Positions 10,178 through 19,251 are shown, counted from the first letter of the stretch. The stretch is 50,903 nucleotides of DNA from Microbacterium paludicola (GCF_015235415.1 NZ_JADGLL010000021.1:1-50903); one strand, 5' to 3'. The notes: generated by a model from the letters alone, not told the origin. Made by a program: numbers and translations.

Positions 10178-11572
10178 GTGTCGTTTCTCGACAGGCAGCA
10201 CACGATCGCACCGCCCGGCTACAGCCGCTGGCTCATCCCGCCGGCCGCTCTCGCCATCCACCTCTGCATCGGACAGGCATACGCGACGAGCGTCTACAAG
10301 AACGCACTCGTCGCCCACTTCGACACCTCGCTCACGGCGATCGGGATCATCTTCTCGATCGCCATCGTCATGCTCGGGGTCTCGGCGGCGGTGCTCGGCA
10401 CCTGGGTCGAGAAGGTCGGCCCCCGCAAGGCGATGTTCACCTCGGCCTGCTTCTGGGCGGCGGGCTTCCTGATCGGCGCGCTCGGCATCGCGACGTCCCA
10501 GCTGTGGCTCGTGTATCTCGGGTACGGCGTCGTCGGCGGCATCGGCCTCGGCATCGGCTACATCTCGCCGGTGTCGACGCTGATCAAGTGGTTCCCCGAC
10601 CGGCCGGGGCTCGCGACCGGCATGGCGATCATGGGCTTCGGCGGCGGCGCGCTCGTCGCCTCGCCGATCTCGCGGCAGCTGATGGCGCTCTACGACCCCG
10701 CCTACAACCCGTCCGACTCGACGTCGGTCGCCTCCGGATCGGCCGTCGCGCTGCTGTTCCTGACGCTCGGCATCGCCTACTTCCTCGTCATGATGCTGGG
10801 AGTCTTCAACGTCCGCACTCCCGCTCCCGACTGGAAGCCCGCCGGCTGGGATCCGGCATCCGTCAAGAGCAAGCCCCTCGTCACGACGGCGAACGTGTCG
10901 GCGCGCAACGCGATCAAGACGCGCCAGTTCTGGCTGCTGTGGATCGTCCTGTTCTGCAACGTCACCGCGGGCATCGGCATCCTCGAGCAGGCGAGCCCGA
11001 TGATCCAGGACTTCTTCCGCGACGGGGAGGCCTCGCTCGTGACCGCGACGACGGCGGCCGGGTTCGTCGCCCTGCTGTCGCTGTTCAACATGGCGGGGCG
11101 GTTCGTCTGGTCGTCCACGAGCGACTACATCGGGCGCAAGCCGATCTACATGATCTACCTCGGCGTCGGCGTCATCCTGTACGCGCTGCTCGCGCTCGTG
11201 GGCGCCTCGAGCACCCTGCTGTTCGTCGCCCTCGCGGCGATCATCCTGTCGTTCTACGGCGGCGGGTTCGCGACCATCCCGGCCTACCTGCGCGACCTGT
11301 TCGGCACGTTCCAGGTCGGCGCGATCCACGGCCGGCTGCTGACTGCCTGGTCGGCGGCGGGAATCGCGGGTCCCCTGATCATCAACGGGTTCCTCGACGC
11401 GCGGGGCAAGCCGGGCGAGCTGGTGGCGGTCGACTACCAGCCGGCGCTGCTGACGATGGTCGCCGTGCTCGCGATCGGGTTCGTGGCGAACCTGCTTGTG
11501 CGCCCGGTGGCATCGAGGTTCCACGAGCCGCAGAAGGCGACCACGCCGGTCGCGGAGGAGGTGGCGAAGTGA
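10178..11572 (+). CDS. OFA-family MFS transporter (oxalate/formate antiporter type)
   Basis: A 464-residue major facilitator protein with 12 predicted helices. The opening (GYSRWLIPPAALAIHLCIGQAYATSVYKNAL) and the loop SPVSTLIKWFPDRPGLATGMAIMGFGGGAL are typical of the oxalate:formate antiporter (OFA) family, and NMAGRFVWSSTSDYIGRK is the central MFS loop. Members exchange small carboxylates; the actual substrate is not known. GTG start with AAGGGAG about 8 nt upstream. The stop overlaps the start of a tiny membrane-protein gene. Confidence 0.88.
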   Translation: MSFLDRQHTIAPPGYSRWLIPPAALAIHLCIGQAYATSVYKNALVAHFDTSLTAIGIIFSIAIVMLGVSAAVLGTWVEKVGPRKAMFTSACFWAAGFLIGALGIATSQLWLVYLGYGVVGGIGLGIGYISPVSTLIKWFPDRPGLATGMAIMGFGGGALVASPISRQLMALYDPAYNPSDSTSVASGSAVALLFLTLGIAYFLVMMLGVFNVRTPAPDWKPAGWDPASVKSKPLVTTANVSARNAIKTRQFWLLWIVLFCNVTAGIGILEQASPMIQDFFRDGEASLVTATTAAGFVALLSLFNMAGRFVWSSTSDYIGRKPIYMIYLGVGVILYALLALVGASSTLLFVALAAIILSFYGGGFATIPAYLRDLFGTFQVGAIHGRLLTAWSAAGIAGPLIINGFLDARGKPGELVAVDYQPALLTMVAVLAIGFVANLLVRPVASRFHEPQKATTPVAEEVAK

Positions 11573-11712
11573 GCGAGCAGAACGCCACAGGATCGGGTGC
11601 GCCCGCGTCGCAGACCGCCCGCCTGGTGGTCTCGTGGCTCATCGTGGGAGTGCCGCTCGTCTACGCGCTCGTCCAGACGATCACCTCGGTGCTGCCGCTG
11701 TTCGCCGGCTGA
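11569..11712 (+). CDS. 47-residue membrane protein, putative small partner of the OFA MFS transporter
   Basis: A short frame starting with GTG that overlaps the transporter stop by four bases (GTGA), so it should be translationally coupled. The first ~18 residues are polar (SEQNATGSGAPASQTAR), followed by one membrane helix LVVSWLIVGVPLVYALVQT and a short C-terminus. Small single-helix proteins next to OFA transporters have been annotated as MFS small subunits; that role here is inferred from coupling and topology. It is real rather than spurious because the coupling, hydrophobic profile and stop position all fit. Confidence 0.7.
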   Translation: MSEQNATGSGAPASQTARLVVSWLIVGVPLVYALVQTITSVLPLFAG

Positions 11713-11787
11713 CACTGGGACGCCGCGCGTTCTCCACAGCCTCCCGACTTTCGAACGGATGTCCGAGGCCTCTGGGATGATGGAGGC

Positions 11788-13116
11788 ATGCCGCGGTTCA
11801 CGGATTCAGACGACGTCAGCTGGGGGTTCACCCCCGCTGAACGCTCGCGCACCCGTGACGCGATCGAGCAGCTGACGTCGCTCCGTGCGGCGCGGGCGGC
11901 GCTCGACGCGCAGGAGGCGCAGCTGCTGTCCGGGGTGATGGGGATCGCCCTGGATCAGGTCGCCCGTGATCCGCACGGCAGTGCCCACGCGTTTCCGGTG
12001 CGCTCGATGGCCGCCGAGCTCGCTCTCGCGCTCCGGGAGTCGCCGCGGGCGATGCAGTCGCGGATGGACCGCGCCCACGAACTGGTGGAGCGATTCCCCG
12101 CCACGCATGCAGCCCTGCGGGCGGGCCGGATCACCGAGCGCCACGCCCGCGAGATCGCCGCGGCGGGATCGGATCTCCGAGACGACGACGCCCGCGGCGC
12201 TTACGAAGCGGACGCGGCCAGGGTCGCCGAGCACACCACCCCGCAGCGCACGAAGGCGGCCGCGCGCCAGATCGCCGAGCAGCACCACCCGGTGACCCTC
12301 GCCGAACGGCACGAGAGGGCCCGGGCCGATCGAGCGGTCTCGCTCGATGACCTGCCCGACGGGCAGGCGATGCTCACGATCATCGGTCCCGCCGTGCCCA
12401 TCCACGCCGCCTACGACCGGCTCACCGGCTGCGGACAGGCGGTGAAGCGCGACCGCCGCGCCGTCACCCGCGCACTTGACGGCGTCGAACCGACGCCGGA
12501 AGACCCGGCGTACGTGAAGTACACCGACGATCGACACCTCGCCCAGCTCCGCGCGGACATCGCCCTCGACCTCCTCCTCACCGCCGAGCCCGCGGGGCAC
12601 GACCTCGACAAGGCGATCACCGCGACGGTGGAGATCGTGATCCCCGTCGCCACGCTGACGGGGCTGGATGACGGGCCGGCTGCTCTCCTCGGCGGAAGCG
12701 GCCCGATCGACCCGGACACCGCTCGCCGCCTCGCCGCCGGCACGGCGGGCTGGGAGCGACTGTTCCTCGAGCCTGACACCGGGGCGCTGCTCACCGTCGA
12801 TCACTACACGCCGACCGCAGCGCAGCGCCGGTTCCTCCTCGCCCGGGACAAGACCTGCCGGGTCCCGGGATGCGAGACCAAGGCCAAGCACTGCGACATC
12901 GATCACGTCGTGCCGTACTCCCGCGGCGGCCCCACCGATGTGACGAATCTCTGGCCGGTCTGCGAGGGACACCACACGATGAAGCACCACGCACCATGGG
13001 GGTTCGAGCAGCTCGCCCACGGCGGCACGCGCATCCACAGTCCCGCCGGATACGACTACACGTACGGCCCGACCCCGATCCTCTACATCGGAGGAGGCGG
13101 CCCGGCGCCGTTCTGA
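11788..13116 (+). CDS. DUF222 / 13E12-repeat HNH endonuclease family protein
   Basis: A 442-residue protein with the long helical DUF222 region (about 20-320) and a C-terminal HNH domain. The zinc/nuclease motif runs from about residue 357: CRVPGC, then DIDHVVPYSRGGPTDVTNLWPVCEGHH, with DH, N and HH as the HNH residues. This family is multicopy in Microbacteriaceae and mycobacteria, and its biological role is unsettled, possibly mobile-element-like. The ATG has GGAGG six bases upstream. It converges with the Tad operon, with only 13 bp between stops. Confidence 0.9.
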   Translation: MPRFTDSDDVSWGFTPAERSRTRDAIEQLTSLRAARAALDAQEAQLLSGVMGIALDQVARDPHGSAHAFPVRSMAAELALALRESPRAMQSRMDRAHELVERFPATHAALRAGRITERHAREIAAAGSDLRDDDARGAYEADAARVAEHTTPQRTKAAARQIAEQHHPVTLAERHERARADRAVSLDDLPDGQAMLTIIGPAVPIHAAYDRLTGCGQAVKRDRRAVTRALDGVEPTPEDPAYVKYTDDRHLAQLRADIALDLLLTAEPAGHDLDKAITATVEIVIPVATLTGLDDGPAALLGGSGPIDPDTARRLAAGTAGWERLFLEPDTGALLTVDHYTPTAAQRRFLLARDKTCRVPGCETKAKHCDIDHVVPYSRGGPTDVTNLWPVCEGHHTMKHHAPWGFEQLAHGGTRIHSPAGYDYTYGPTPILYIGGGGPAPF

Positions 13117-13129
13117 CGCCCGGGCCGGA

Positions 13130-13696
13130 TCAGTCCTGCAGCGCGGACACCAGCACCCCGGCCATCACCAGCAGCGTGCCGCCCACGAGGTACGGGCCGA
13201 AGGCGAGATGGCCCGGGGCGTCGGGATGGCGCCGGCGTCGGATCAGCCCGACGATCGCCTGCGGCAGCGCCAGGATGCACGCCGCGAGCAGGGCGACAGG
13301 CGTCAGCTGCCAGGCGAACAGGCCGAGGAGGAGGCCGATCGAGAGGCCGAGCTTCACGTCGCCGAGCCCGAGGCCTCCCGCGAGGCCCATCAGGAACAGG
13401 ATCAGCGCGAAGCCCAGCGCGGTCAGGGTCGCGACGACCGCCATCGGGATGCCGTCCCCGACGATCGCGGCGACCCACACCAGGGCCGCCAGGAAGGCGG
13501 CGAGCGGCAGGGTCAGCAGGTCGGGAAGCCGCTGCTCGCGCGCGTCGACCACGGCGAGCGCGATGCCGACCAGCACAAACGCGGCGAGCGCGATCCACCG
13601 CAGGGCACCGCCGGCGAGCCCGAGCGCGGCCCCGACGACCGCGGCCGCCCCGACGACCGCGCCGAGGCGGGCCGGGGTCGTCCGGAGAGCGGTCAA
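13130..13696 (-). CDS. Prepilin peptidase (A24 family, short form) of the Tad locus
   Basis: A 188-residue membrane aspartyl protease that would cut the leader of Flp-type prepilins at the cytoplasmic face. The two catalytic aspartates are visible: Asp51 in VDAREQRLPD and Asp113 in GLGLGDVKLG. The N-terminal methyltransferase domain of larger PilD enzymes is absent, as in TadV/CpaA. The start chosen is TTG (TTGA overlap with the preceding stop); a GTG slightly downstream is possible. Last gene of the leftward Tad operon. Its substrates should be the four small pilin-like proteins encoded upstream. Confidence 0.85.
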   Translation of the reverse strand: MTALRTTPARLGAVVGAAAVVGAALGLAGGALRWIALAAFVLVGIALAVVDAREQRLPDLLTLPLAAFLAALVWVAAIVGDGIPMAVVATLTALGFALILFLMGLAGGLGLGDVKLGLSIGLLLGLFAWQLTPVALLAACILALPQAIVGLIRRRRHPDAPGHLAFGPYLVGGTLLVMAGVLVSALQD

Positions 13697-16161
13697 CTCG
13701 CGGCGGCGGCGCGACCGCTGAGGCTCGCGAGCACCTCGTCGACGCGCGTCGCGCTCGCCCACCCGTAGACGCCCGCAGGACCGGTGAACGGCGTGCCGCG
13801 CACCTGGGCCAGGGCGTGCTCGGCAGCCGCGGGATGCACGGCCTCCCCGTCGGCGCGGCTCACGGCCGCAACCGCGGTCAGGTCGGTGACGACATCGGGG
13901 TGAAGGCTCATCCCGTCGCCCGCGTATGGCACGTACGGGGTGCCGTCGTCGGCCGTCCCCATCCACTGACGCAGATCGTTCACGCGGGTGCGAAGCAGGG
14001 CCATCCGCGTCGCCTCGTCCTCGATGTGCGGCATCAGCAGGTCGGCGACGCGCTCGGCGGGCTGCCCCGGCCAGGTCACGAGCAGCGCGGCGAGCTCGAG
14101 GGCCTGCGCCATCGCGGTGCCCGACGGGCGTCCGGTCGCCTGATTGATCGGCGGCACGCCCCGCACACCGCGCAGCTGCACCGGTCCGAGCACAAGCACC
14201 GCGGGGCGGTCGTCGCCGTTGTCGGATGCCCGCGCGGCCATCGCGGTCGGGGCGGAGTCGATCGACACGGGAAGCGTGTCGAGGTCGTCGCCCTCGTCGA
14301 CGGTCGCCGCGGCGAGGAGTTCGGCGAGGGCCGTGCGCTCGCGCGCCCCCAGCAGCTGCGGGTGGAACGGGATCGACACCGGCGTCCCCGGCAGCTCGAG
14401 CCGGGCGCTGGACACGTCGTCGACGACCATCCGCCATCCCGGATGCGCCTCGTCCACGACGATCGAGACCGGCGCGGTTGCATACCGAGCGCGCGTGTTC
14501 AGGATCGCCGCGCGCTGCGCGTCGCTGAGCGGCTCGCTGAAGAGCATGAGCTCCGGGGCCCACGCCTCGGCGCCCCCGGGACGCACACGTGCGGCGCTGA
14601 GCGTCGGCACACCGAGCCGCGCGAGCCCCGCGTCGGCCGCAGCGGCGAGGGCGTCCACCCCGTGCAGCGCGTCCGCCGCCGTGTCGACGAAGCGGGTGTG
14701 GCGCGAGGACAGCTCCCGGGGCACTGTGACGTCGTCGCCGACGACCGTCACGCGCAGCTGCTCCGACCACGGGTTGAGCGCGACCTCCAGCAGCAGCGCG
14801 GTCAGCACGCTCTCGCGGAGCGTCTCGTTCGCGCACACGAGAGCGAGGGATCCGAGGCGCTCGAGGTCGGCGAACAGGATGCCGCCCGCCGCGTCGCGCC
14901 CGATGCCCGCCAGGGCGGGGTACGGCGCCGGCAGCCCACGCCCAAGCGCGGGAAGCTCGCCGAGACCGGCGGGACCGAGGCCGATCGACCACACGAGACC
15001 GGCGTCGTCCGCGCGCGTGTACGGCGCCGGCAGGCCGGCGGGCCCGGTGAGGTACAGGGTCAGCGCATCGGCATCCGCGCGCGCCACGTACACGGCCGGC
15101 AGCGGCGCACCGGTCTGCGACGCCCACGCCGCGAGGTGGCCGAGCACGGTGTCGATCGCGGTGGCGCCGGCGAGGTCGGCGGCCTCCTCCAGCCGCCGCT
15201 CGTAGTCGACGGCTGCCGCCGACAGCGGCGCCGCGGAGGCTCCGAGGGATCCGGCCCGACGGCGGGCACGGCGCACGGCGAGCAGCCCCACGAGACCGGC
15301 CGCGAGCACGCCGCCGACACCGCCGGCGGCCGCGGCCGCCGCGACCTCGGCACCGCCCGCGCCTCCACCCTGATCGGCGGCCGCTCCCGAGTCGGCGGAT
15401 CCGTCGGCTGATCCGGCGTCCGATCCAGTCGCCCCGCCGTTCTCGACCGTCCCCGCGCCGGCATTGCTGTTGCCCACGGGCACGGCGATCTGGGTCACTG
15501 TCGTGACGGTCTTCACCGTCGGGACGTTGACGGTCTGTCCCGGGAAGATCAGATCCGGATCCTCGATCCCCTGCGATGCGGCGTGGATCTCGGGGTAGCG
15601 GGCGCCGTCGCCGAGCTCCTGCTCGGCGATGTCCCACAGGGTGTCGCCACTGACGATCGTGCGCTGCTCGAGCGTGTTGACCTGCTCCTTCTTGACCAGG
15701 TTCTTCACCACCGTCTGCGGCGCGGCCGCCTGGGTCGCCGACGCCGAGCTGGACGAAGAGCTCGACGACGAGGTGGGGGAGTCCGCCGCGATCGCCGCTG
15801 TCGGCGCCACGCCGACGGCGAGGATCGTCGCGATCAGCACGCCGGCCGCCTTCTGCTGCCAGCCGAGGCCCGCGATCCGGATCGGGCGCCGCGAGCGCCC
15901 CGCGGCTCCGAGCTCGGCGAGCTGGTTCGGGATCTCGATGAGGAACCCGATCGCGAACGTCGCCCAGGCGATCCAGCCGACGAGCGGCAGCACCGTGCCG
16001 AGCAGGAACGACCCGCTGTAGTCGGGCAGCGTCATCGCCCGCACGAGTTCGTCCCACGACGGGATCGGATTGCCCGCGAGGAACACAAGCGCGGCCGGGA
16101 TGCCGACGAGCAGCGCCGCCGTGAGAATCAGCGCGAGCAGCGCCTTCACGATCCGGATCAT
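13693..16161 (-). CDS. Membrane LysM protein with a C-terminal winged-helix/BTAD-like region
   Basis: 822 residues. Predicted helices at about 4-28, 52-77 and 104-125 are followed by a Ser-rich stretch. A LysM peptidoglycan-binding domain lies at about 166-213 (TIVSGDTLWDIAEQELGDG, then IEDPDLIFPGQTVNVP). A Gly/Asp/Ala linker leads to a fourth helix at about 273-296, followed by ARRRA. The remaining ~520 residues should be cytoplasmic; near the C-terminus LLRTRVNDLRQWMG and YVPYAGDGMSLHPDV resemble the winged-helix plus BTAD part of SARP-type proteins. With the N-terminus inside, four helices put LysM outside and the C-terminus inside. AAGGAG precedes the ATG. Similar proteins sit in actinobacterial Tad loci; their function is unknown. 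Confidence 0.8.
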   Translation of the reverse strand: MIRIVKALLALILTAALLVGIPAALVFLAGNPIPSWDELVRAMTLPDYSGSFLLGTVLPLVGWIAWATFAIGFLIEIPNQLAELGAAGRSRRPIRIAGLGWQQKAAGVLIATILAVGVAPTAAIAADSPTSSSSSSSSSASATQAAAPQTVVKNLVKKEQVNTLEQRTIVSGDTLWDIAEQELGDGARYPEIHAASQGIEDPDLIFPGQTVNVPTVKTVTTVTQIAVPVGNSNAGAGTVENGGATGSDAGSADGSADSGAAADQGGGAGGAEVAAAAAAGGVGGVLAAGLVGLLAVRRARRRAGSLGASAAPLSAAAVDYERRLEEAADLAGATAIDTVLGHLAAWASQTGAPLPAVYVARADADALTLYLTGPAGLPAPYTRADDAGLVWSIGLGPAGLGELPALGRGLPAPYPALAGIGRDAAGGILFADLERLGSLALVCANETLRESVLTALLLEVALNPWSEQLRVTVVGDDVTVPRELSSRHTRFVDTAADALHGVDALAAAADAGLARLGVPTLSAARVRPGGAEAWAPELMLFSEPLSDAQRAAILNTRARYATAPVSIVVDEAHPGWRMVVDDVSSARLELPGTPVSIPFHPQLLGARERTALAELLAAATVDEGDDLDTLPVSIDSAPTAMAARASDNGDDRPAVLVLGPVQLRGVRGVPPINQATGRPSGTAMAQALELAALLVTWPGQPAERVADLLMPHIEDEATRMALLRTRVNDLRQWMGTADDGTPYVPYAGDGMSLHPDVVTDLTAVAAVSRADGEAVHPAAAEHALAQVRGTPFTGPAGVYGWASATRVDEVLASLSGRAAAAS

Positions 16162-16289
16162 CCTGTTCTCCTTATCCCCCCATGAGCCACGCGGGCCCTG
16201 GTTTCGGATGCGTCCTGTCTGTCGACCCTAGGACTCTCGCGCCCGGCTGGCGATGGGCACGACGGCCCGGGGTCACCCCTCGGCCAGGC

Positions 16290-16886
16290 TCAGCCGGCGC
16301 ACTCGTCCGACTCGTCCTGCAGCGTGTCGAAGCCGGTGACGTACCAGCGTTCCTCATCGGGCCAGTAGGCGAGCGTGAGCTGGTCCTTCCAGGGGCCGAG
16401 CGGCGGCACCTCCTCGCCCGCGGCGTCCTCGCCGACGGTGTCGCTGTAGTCGGCGCAGCCGAACAGCGTGACCGCTCCGAACGGCACCTTCTCGCCCGCG
16501 AAGGTCGACTCGGAGGCGAAGCTCTGCCCGTCGAGCAGAGACCACTTCGTGCCGCCCTTGGTGATCGTGATGCCCGCCTCCGCGTCCGAGTTCTGGATGT
16601 TCTGGACGGTGTCGAGGGCGGCGTCCCGCGCGACCTCCTCCAGCGGCGAGACGTCCGTGGGGTCCTCGCTGAGAGTGACCTCGTCCCAGATCCGGAAGAA
16701 CTCGAGCGCCACCTCGTTGGCGGCGGCGATCGCCTCGTCCTGGGTGGTGACGGCCGTCTTCGTGGGGGTGGGCGTGGGTGTCGGTGACGCGCTCGACGGA
16801 GCGACAGAGGGTGCGTCACTGCAGCCCGCGAGCAGCAGCCCGCCGAGCAGCAGCGCGCCTGCCATCGTCATGGCTCGCTTGTTCAT
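16290..16886 (-). CDS. Lipoprotein of the Tad locus, function unknown
   Basis: A 198-residue exported lipoprotein. The signal peptide ends in the lipobox LLLAGC, with Cys at about residue 22 to be lipidated, followed by a Ser/Pro/Thr linker. The remaining ~160 residues form an acidic soluble domain containing AIAAANEVALEFFRIWDEV and a C-terminal WYVTGFDTL, the general look of actinobacterial lipoproteins annotated as hypothetical. AAGGAG lies 7 nt before the ATG. It is separated from the next Tad gene by 128 bp without features, so it may also end a transcription unit. Confidence 0.8.
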   Translation of the reverse strand: MNKRAMTMAGALLLGGLLLAGCSDAPSVAPSSASPTPTPTPTKTAVTTQDEAIAAANEVALEFFRIWDEVTLSEDPTDVSPLEEVARDAALDTVQNIQNSDAEAGITITKGGTKWSLLDGQSFASESTFAGEKVPFGAVTLFGCADYSDTVGEDAAGEEVPPLGPWKDQLTLAYWPDEERWYVTGFDTLQDESDECAG

Positions 16887-16900
16887 GCACTCTCCTTCGC

Positions 16901-17950
16901 TCAGCCCGCGGGCGAGGTGTTCACCGTCTGCAGCTCGTTGACCTCCACGCGCGTGGTCGATGTGGTCGTGAGCGGGATGGATCCCGACCGGCCGCCGGCC
17001 GTCCAGTCGAACACCCAGTTGGTGGTCTCCGTCACCGTGAAACGGTCTCCCGGCTGGTCCGCGCTGGTGCGCGAGTACACGTGACCGCAGTCGGGCGACT
17101 CGCGCCATCCGAATCCCGCCTGGTAGGGCTGCCCGGCCGTGCCGCAGGTGACGGTCGTACCGTCGCCCATGTTCCACTGGAAGGACGTGATCCGCATCGT
17201 GCCCGTCACGGCGAGCCCGCCCTCGGAGTCGGACACCGACCACCCCTGCGAGGTGCCTTGTCCGGGGTTGGCGACCCACATCCACACCGGCACCCCCACA
17301 TGGGTGCGACGATGACCCCATTCCGGATTCGTGCGCGGGGCCATGCCGATGTCGATCGGCTCCACGGTGAGGCGAGCGAGCACAGCCGCTGCGGCGACGC
17401 CGGGGTCGATGGTCGGCTCCCCGTCCGCGATCCAGACGAAACCCGGGGCGCATGGGCCGATCATCAGGTGGAGCGGCTCGCAGTACATCGTGCCGCAGTG
17501 GTACCACGTGCCAGGTCCTTCTCCCGCCCCCAGCATCGGCGGGTGCCATCCCTCCGGCGTCTGCCCCTCTGCCGGTTGCGGGTCGACGGGCGTGATGTAG
17601 CAATTGCGCGGCGAGTACCAGGTCCAGCCGCCGACCGAGCATGGCACTTCGCGGTCGCCGGAGTAGCACTTCGGCGGCTCGCCGCCGCCGGTGCTGCCGG
17701 TGTCCTCGTCGCTGCCCTGGTCGCCGTTGCCTTCGCCCTGGTTTCCGTCATCGCCCGAGTTGCCGTCACCCACGTCGCACGTCCGTGAACCACAGCCGGC
17801 GGGGCCGTTCCCGTTGCCGTTTCCGTTGGCCGCAGCGGGAACAATTGCGGGGCTATCGGCAGCCGCCGGGAGTGCCGGCATCAGCATGGCCAGCACGAGC
17901 ACGATCGCCGCGATCACGGCGTGCATCCGGGACAGCGTTCCTGTCGCCAT
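16901..17950 (-). CDS. Secreted Cys-rich PKD-like protein of the Tad locus
   Basis: 349 residues. A signal peptide (about 9-35, ending PAAA) is followed by a low-complexity Asn/Gly/Asp/Glu stretch (~45-95) and a domain with at least ten cysteines, including pairs such as GCGSRTC, CYSGDREVPC and HCGTMYC, suggesting disulfides outside the cell. The C-terminal ~150 residues contain WNMGDG and DCGHVYS, which match the PKD fold's GDG and HxY pattern. No homolog name is recognised; secretion and position suggest a surface component or adhesin of the pilus. The ATG at 17950 has GAGGAG upstream; longer in-frame starts lack a signal peptide. Confidence 0.78.
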   Translation of the reverse strand: MATGTLSRMHAVIAAIVLVLAMLMPALPAAADSPAIVPAAANGNGNGNGPAGCGSRTCDVGDGNSGDDGNQGEGNGDQGSDEDTGSTGGGEPPKCYSGDREVPCSVGGWTWYSPRNCYITPVDPQPAEGQTPEGWHPPMLGAGEGPGTWYHCGTMYCEPLHLMIGPCAPGFVWIADGEPTIDPGVAAAAVLARLTVEPIDIGMAPRTNPEWGHRRTHVGVPVWMWVANPGQGTSQGWSVSDSEGGLAVTGTMRITSFQWNMGDGTTVTCGTAGQPYQAGFGWRESPDCGHVYSRTSADQPGDRFTVTETTNWVFDWTAGGRSGSIPLTTTSTTRVEVNELQTVNTSPAG

Positions 17951-17961
17951 CTCATTTCTCC

Positions 17962-18378
17962 TCATCGGCTCACCAGGTCCGCGCTCGCCGACGCGCTCAC
18001 CGGCAGGCACCCGATGCCGATCGCCGACAGGAACTGCGTCGGCTGGCACTTCTCGACGCTCACGTGCAGGCTGTCGCCCTCGCGGACGGCGGAGCCGCCG
18101 TATCCGGCCGCATCCATGTAGCTGCGTGCCTGAGCGGCCGCCGCGTCGCCGAGGCGCACCGTGCCGCTGTCGATCGCGCCGCCCGCCTCGAGCACGTTCG
18201 CGCCGGCGCGCGCTGCGGCCTGTGCGACGGCGTACGCCTGGGTGTGTGCGTTGGCGTTTGCGGCGCCGTCGATTCCCAGCCCGAGCAGGGGGATGATGCC
18301 GATCATCAGCACCACCATCAGCATCGTGACGTTGCCGCGCTCGGCGGCGTCACGGATGCGTTCGCGGATCCGGATCAT
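17962..18378 (-). CDS. TadG-like pilus assembly protein
   Basis: 138 residues with one N-terminal helix (NVTMLMVVLMIGIIPLLGLGI) after RIRERIRDAAERG, the arrangement of TadE/TadG-like proteins. Unlike its three neighbours it lacks Glu at position +5 after the Gly, so it may not be processed by the prepilin peptidase. The exported part has A/G-rich helices (AVAQAAARAGANVLEAGGA). It follows the preceding gene by one base and is part of the Tad operon. Confidence 0.72.
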   Translation of the reverse strand: MIRIRERIRDAAERGNVTMLMVVLMIGIIPLLGLGIDGAANANAHTQAYAVAQAAARAGANVLEAGGAIDSGTVRLGDAAAAQARSYMDAAGYGGSAVREGDSLHVSVEKCQPTQFLSAIGIGCLPVSASASADLVSR

Positions 18379-18379
18379 C

Positions 18380-18826
18380 TCAACCTCGTTCCCTGAAGGC
18401 GTCGACCGGCACGGTCACGCTCGCCCGCAGCTCGCGCGACCCCGGCAGCCCGACAAGGGCGGCGCGGGCGAGGTCGACGGTGCACGACACGTGAGCCGTG
18501 ACCCGGCCGATCGTGCCGATCGCTGCCTGCAGTCCGACGGCCTGGATCGTGACGTTCATGCCGGCGCACTCGACGCCCGACTGCTGCAGCGACGAGTGCG
18601 CGAAGGCGCGCGCGGCGTCGGCGGCCGCGGCATCCGTGCTCTCGAACGACGCGGCGCGCGCCGCGGAGGCCGCCGCGCTCTGCACCGCCTGCTCGGCCGT
18701 CATCATCCGTACCGAGGCTCCCATCAGCACGAGGAACAGCGCCATCGGCACGCCCCATGCGGCGACCTCGAGCGTCGAGGTTCCCCGCTCGGGGCGGGAG
18801 AGCAGATGGCGAATGCGGGCGAGCAT
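18380..18826 (-). CDS. TadE/TadF-like pseudopilin
   Basis: 148 residues from the ATG that overlaps the previous stop by one base (TGATG). The sequence ERGTSTLEVAAWGVPMALFLVLM matches a type IVb prepilin-like cleavage region, Gly followed by a Glu at +5, then a membrane helix. The remainder is Ala-rich with a single Cys pair, consistent with a small exported domain. It is expected to be a minor pseudopilin of the Flp pilus. An upstream ATG giving 168 residues is possible but would overlap the preceding gene by 61 bases. Confidence 0.78.
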   Translation of the reverse strand: MLARIRHLLSRPERGTSTLEVAAWGVPMALFLVLMGASVRMMTAEQAVQSAAASAARAASFESTDAAAADAARAFAHSSLQQSGVECAGMNVTIQAVGLQAAIGTIGRVTAHVSCTVDLARAALVGLPGSRELRASVTVPVDAFRERG

Positions 18827-19242
18827 CAGTCGATCCACCGTTCCGTCGGCGCCGAGACCCGGTGCTCGACCCGCTGACCGAGCCATGACACGAAGCTCGT
18901 CGACACGCCGCTGACGGTGGCCGTCGTCACCTCCGGGCCGCGCTCGACCTGGATCGCCGCGCTGTCCATCGGGGTGCCGGCGAGATAGTCGCGCGCCGCG
19001 GCCTCTCCGGCGCCGCCCGTGCCGCCGACCACGCGGGCGGTGTTCAGGGCGATCGTGGCGGCCGCCTGCGTGACGTTCGAGTTGTGGAACTGGATGCCGA
19101 CGTGCAGCGCGATCGCGAAGAACAGCAGGATCGCCGGGTAGATGATGACGTTCTCCAGCGTCACCACTCCCCGTTCGCGGGCGCTCCGATCACCGGATCC
19201 GCGCAGGCGGATCCGGTCGCCGAAGAGCGCCCGGCGCTGCAT
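18826..19242 (-). CDS. TadE-like pseudopilin
   Basis: 138 residues. RERGVVTLENVIIYPAILLFFAIALHVGIQFHNSNVTQAAA is a textbook TadE-type N-terminus: basic leader, Gly, Glu at +5, a membrane helix, then an amphipathic helix. The C-terminal half is exported. It lies in the operon directly after the Flp pilin gene and likely forms a minor component at the pilus base or tip. GTG/ATG start near the end of the pilin gene with a 9-bp gap. Confidence 0.8.
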   Translation of the reverse strand: MQRRALFGDRIRLRGSGDRSARERGVVTLENVIIYPAILLFFAIALHVGIQFHNSNVTQAAATIALNTARVVGGTGGAGEAAARDYLAGTPMDSAAIQVERGPEVTTATVSGVSTSFVSWLGQRVEHRVSAPTERWID

Positions 19243-19251
19243 CGGCCCGCG

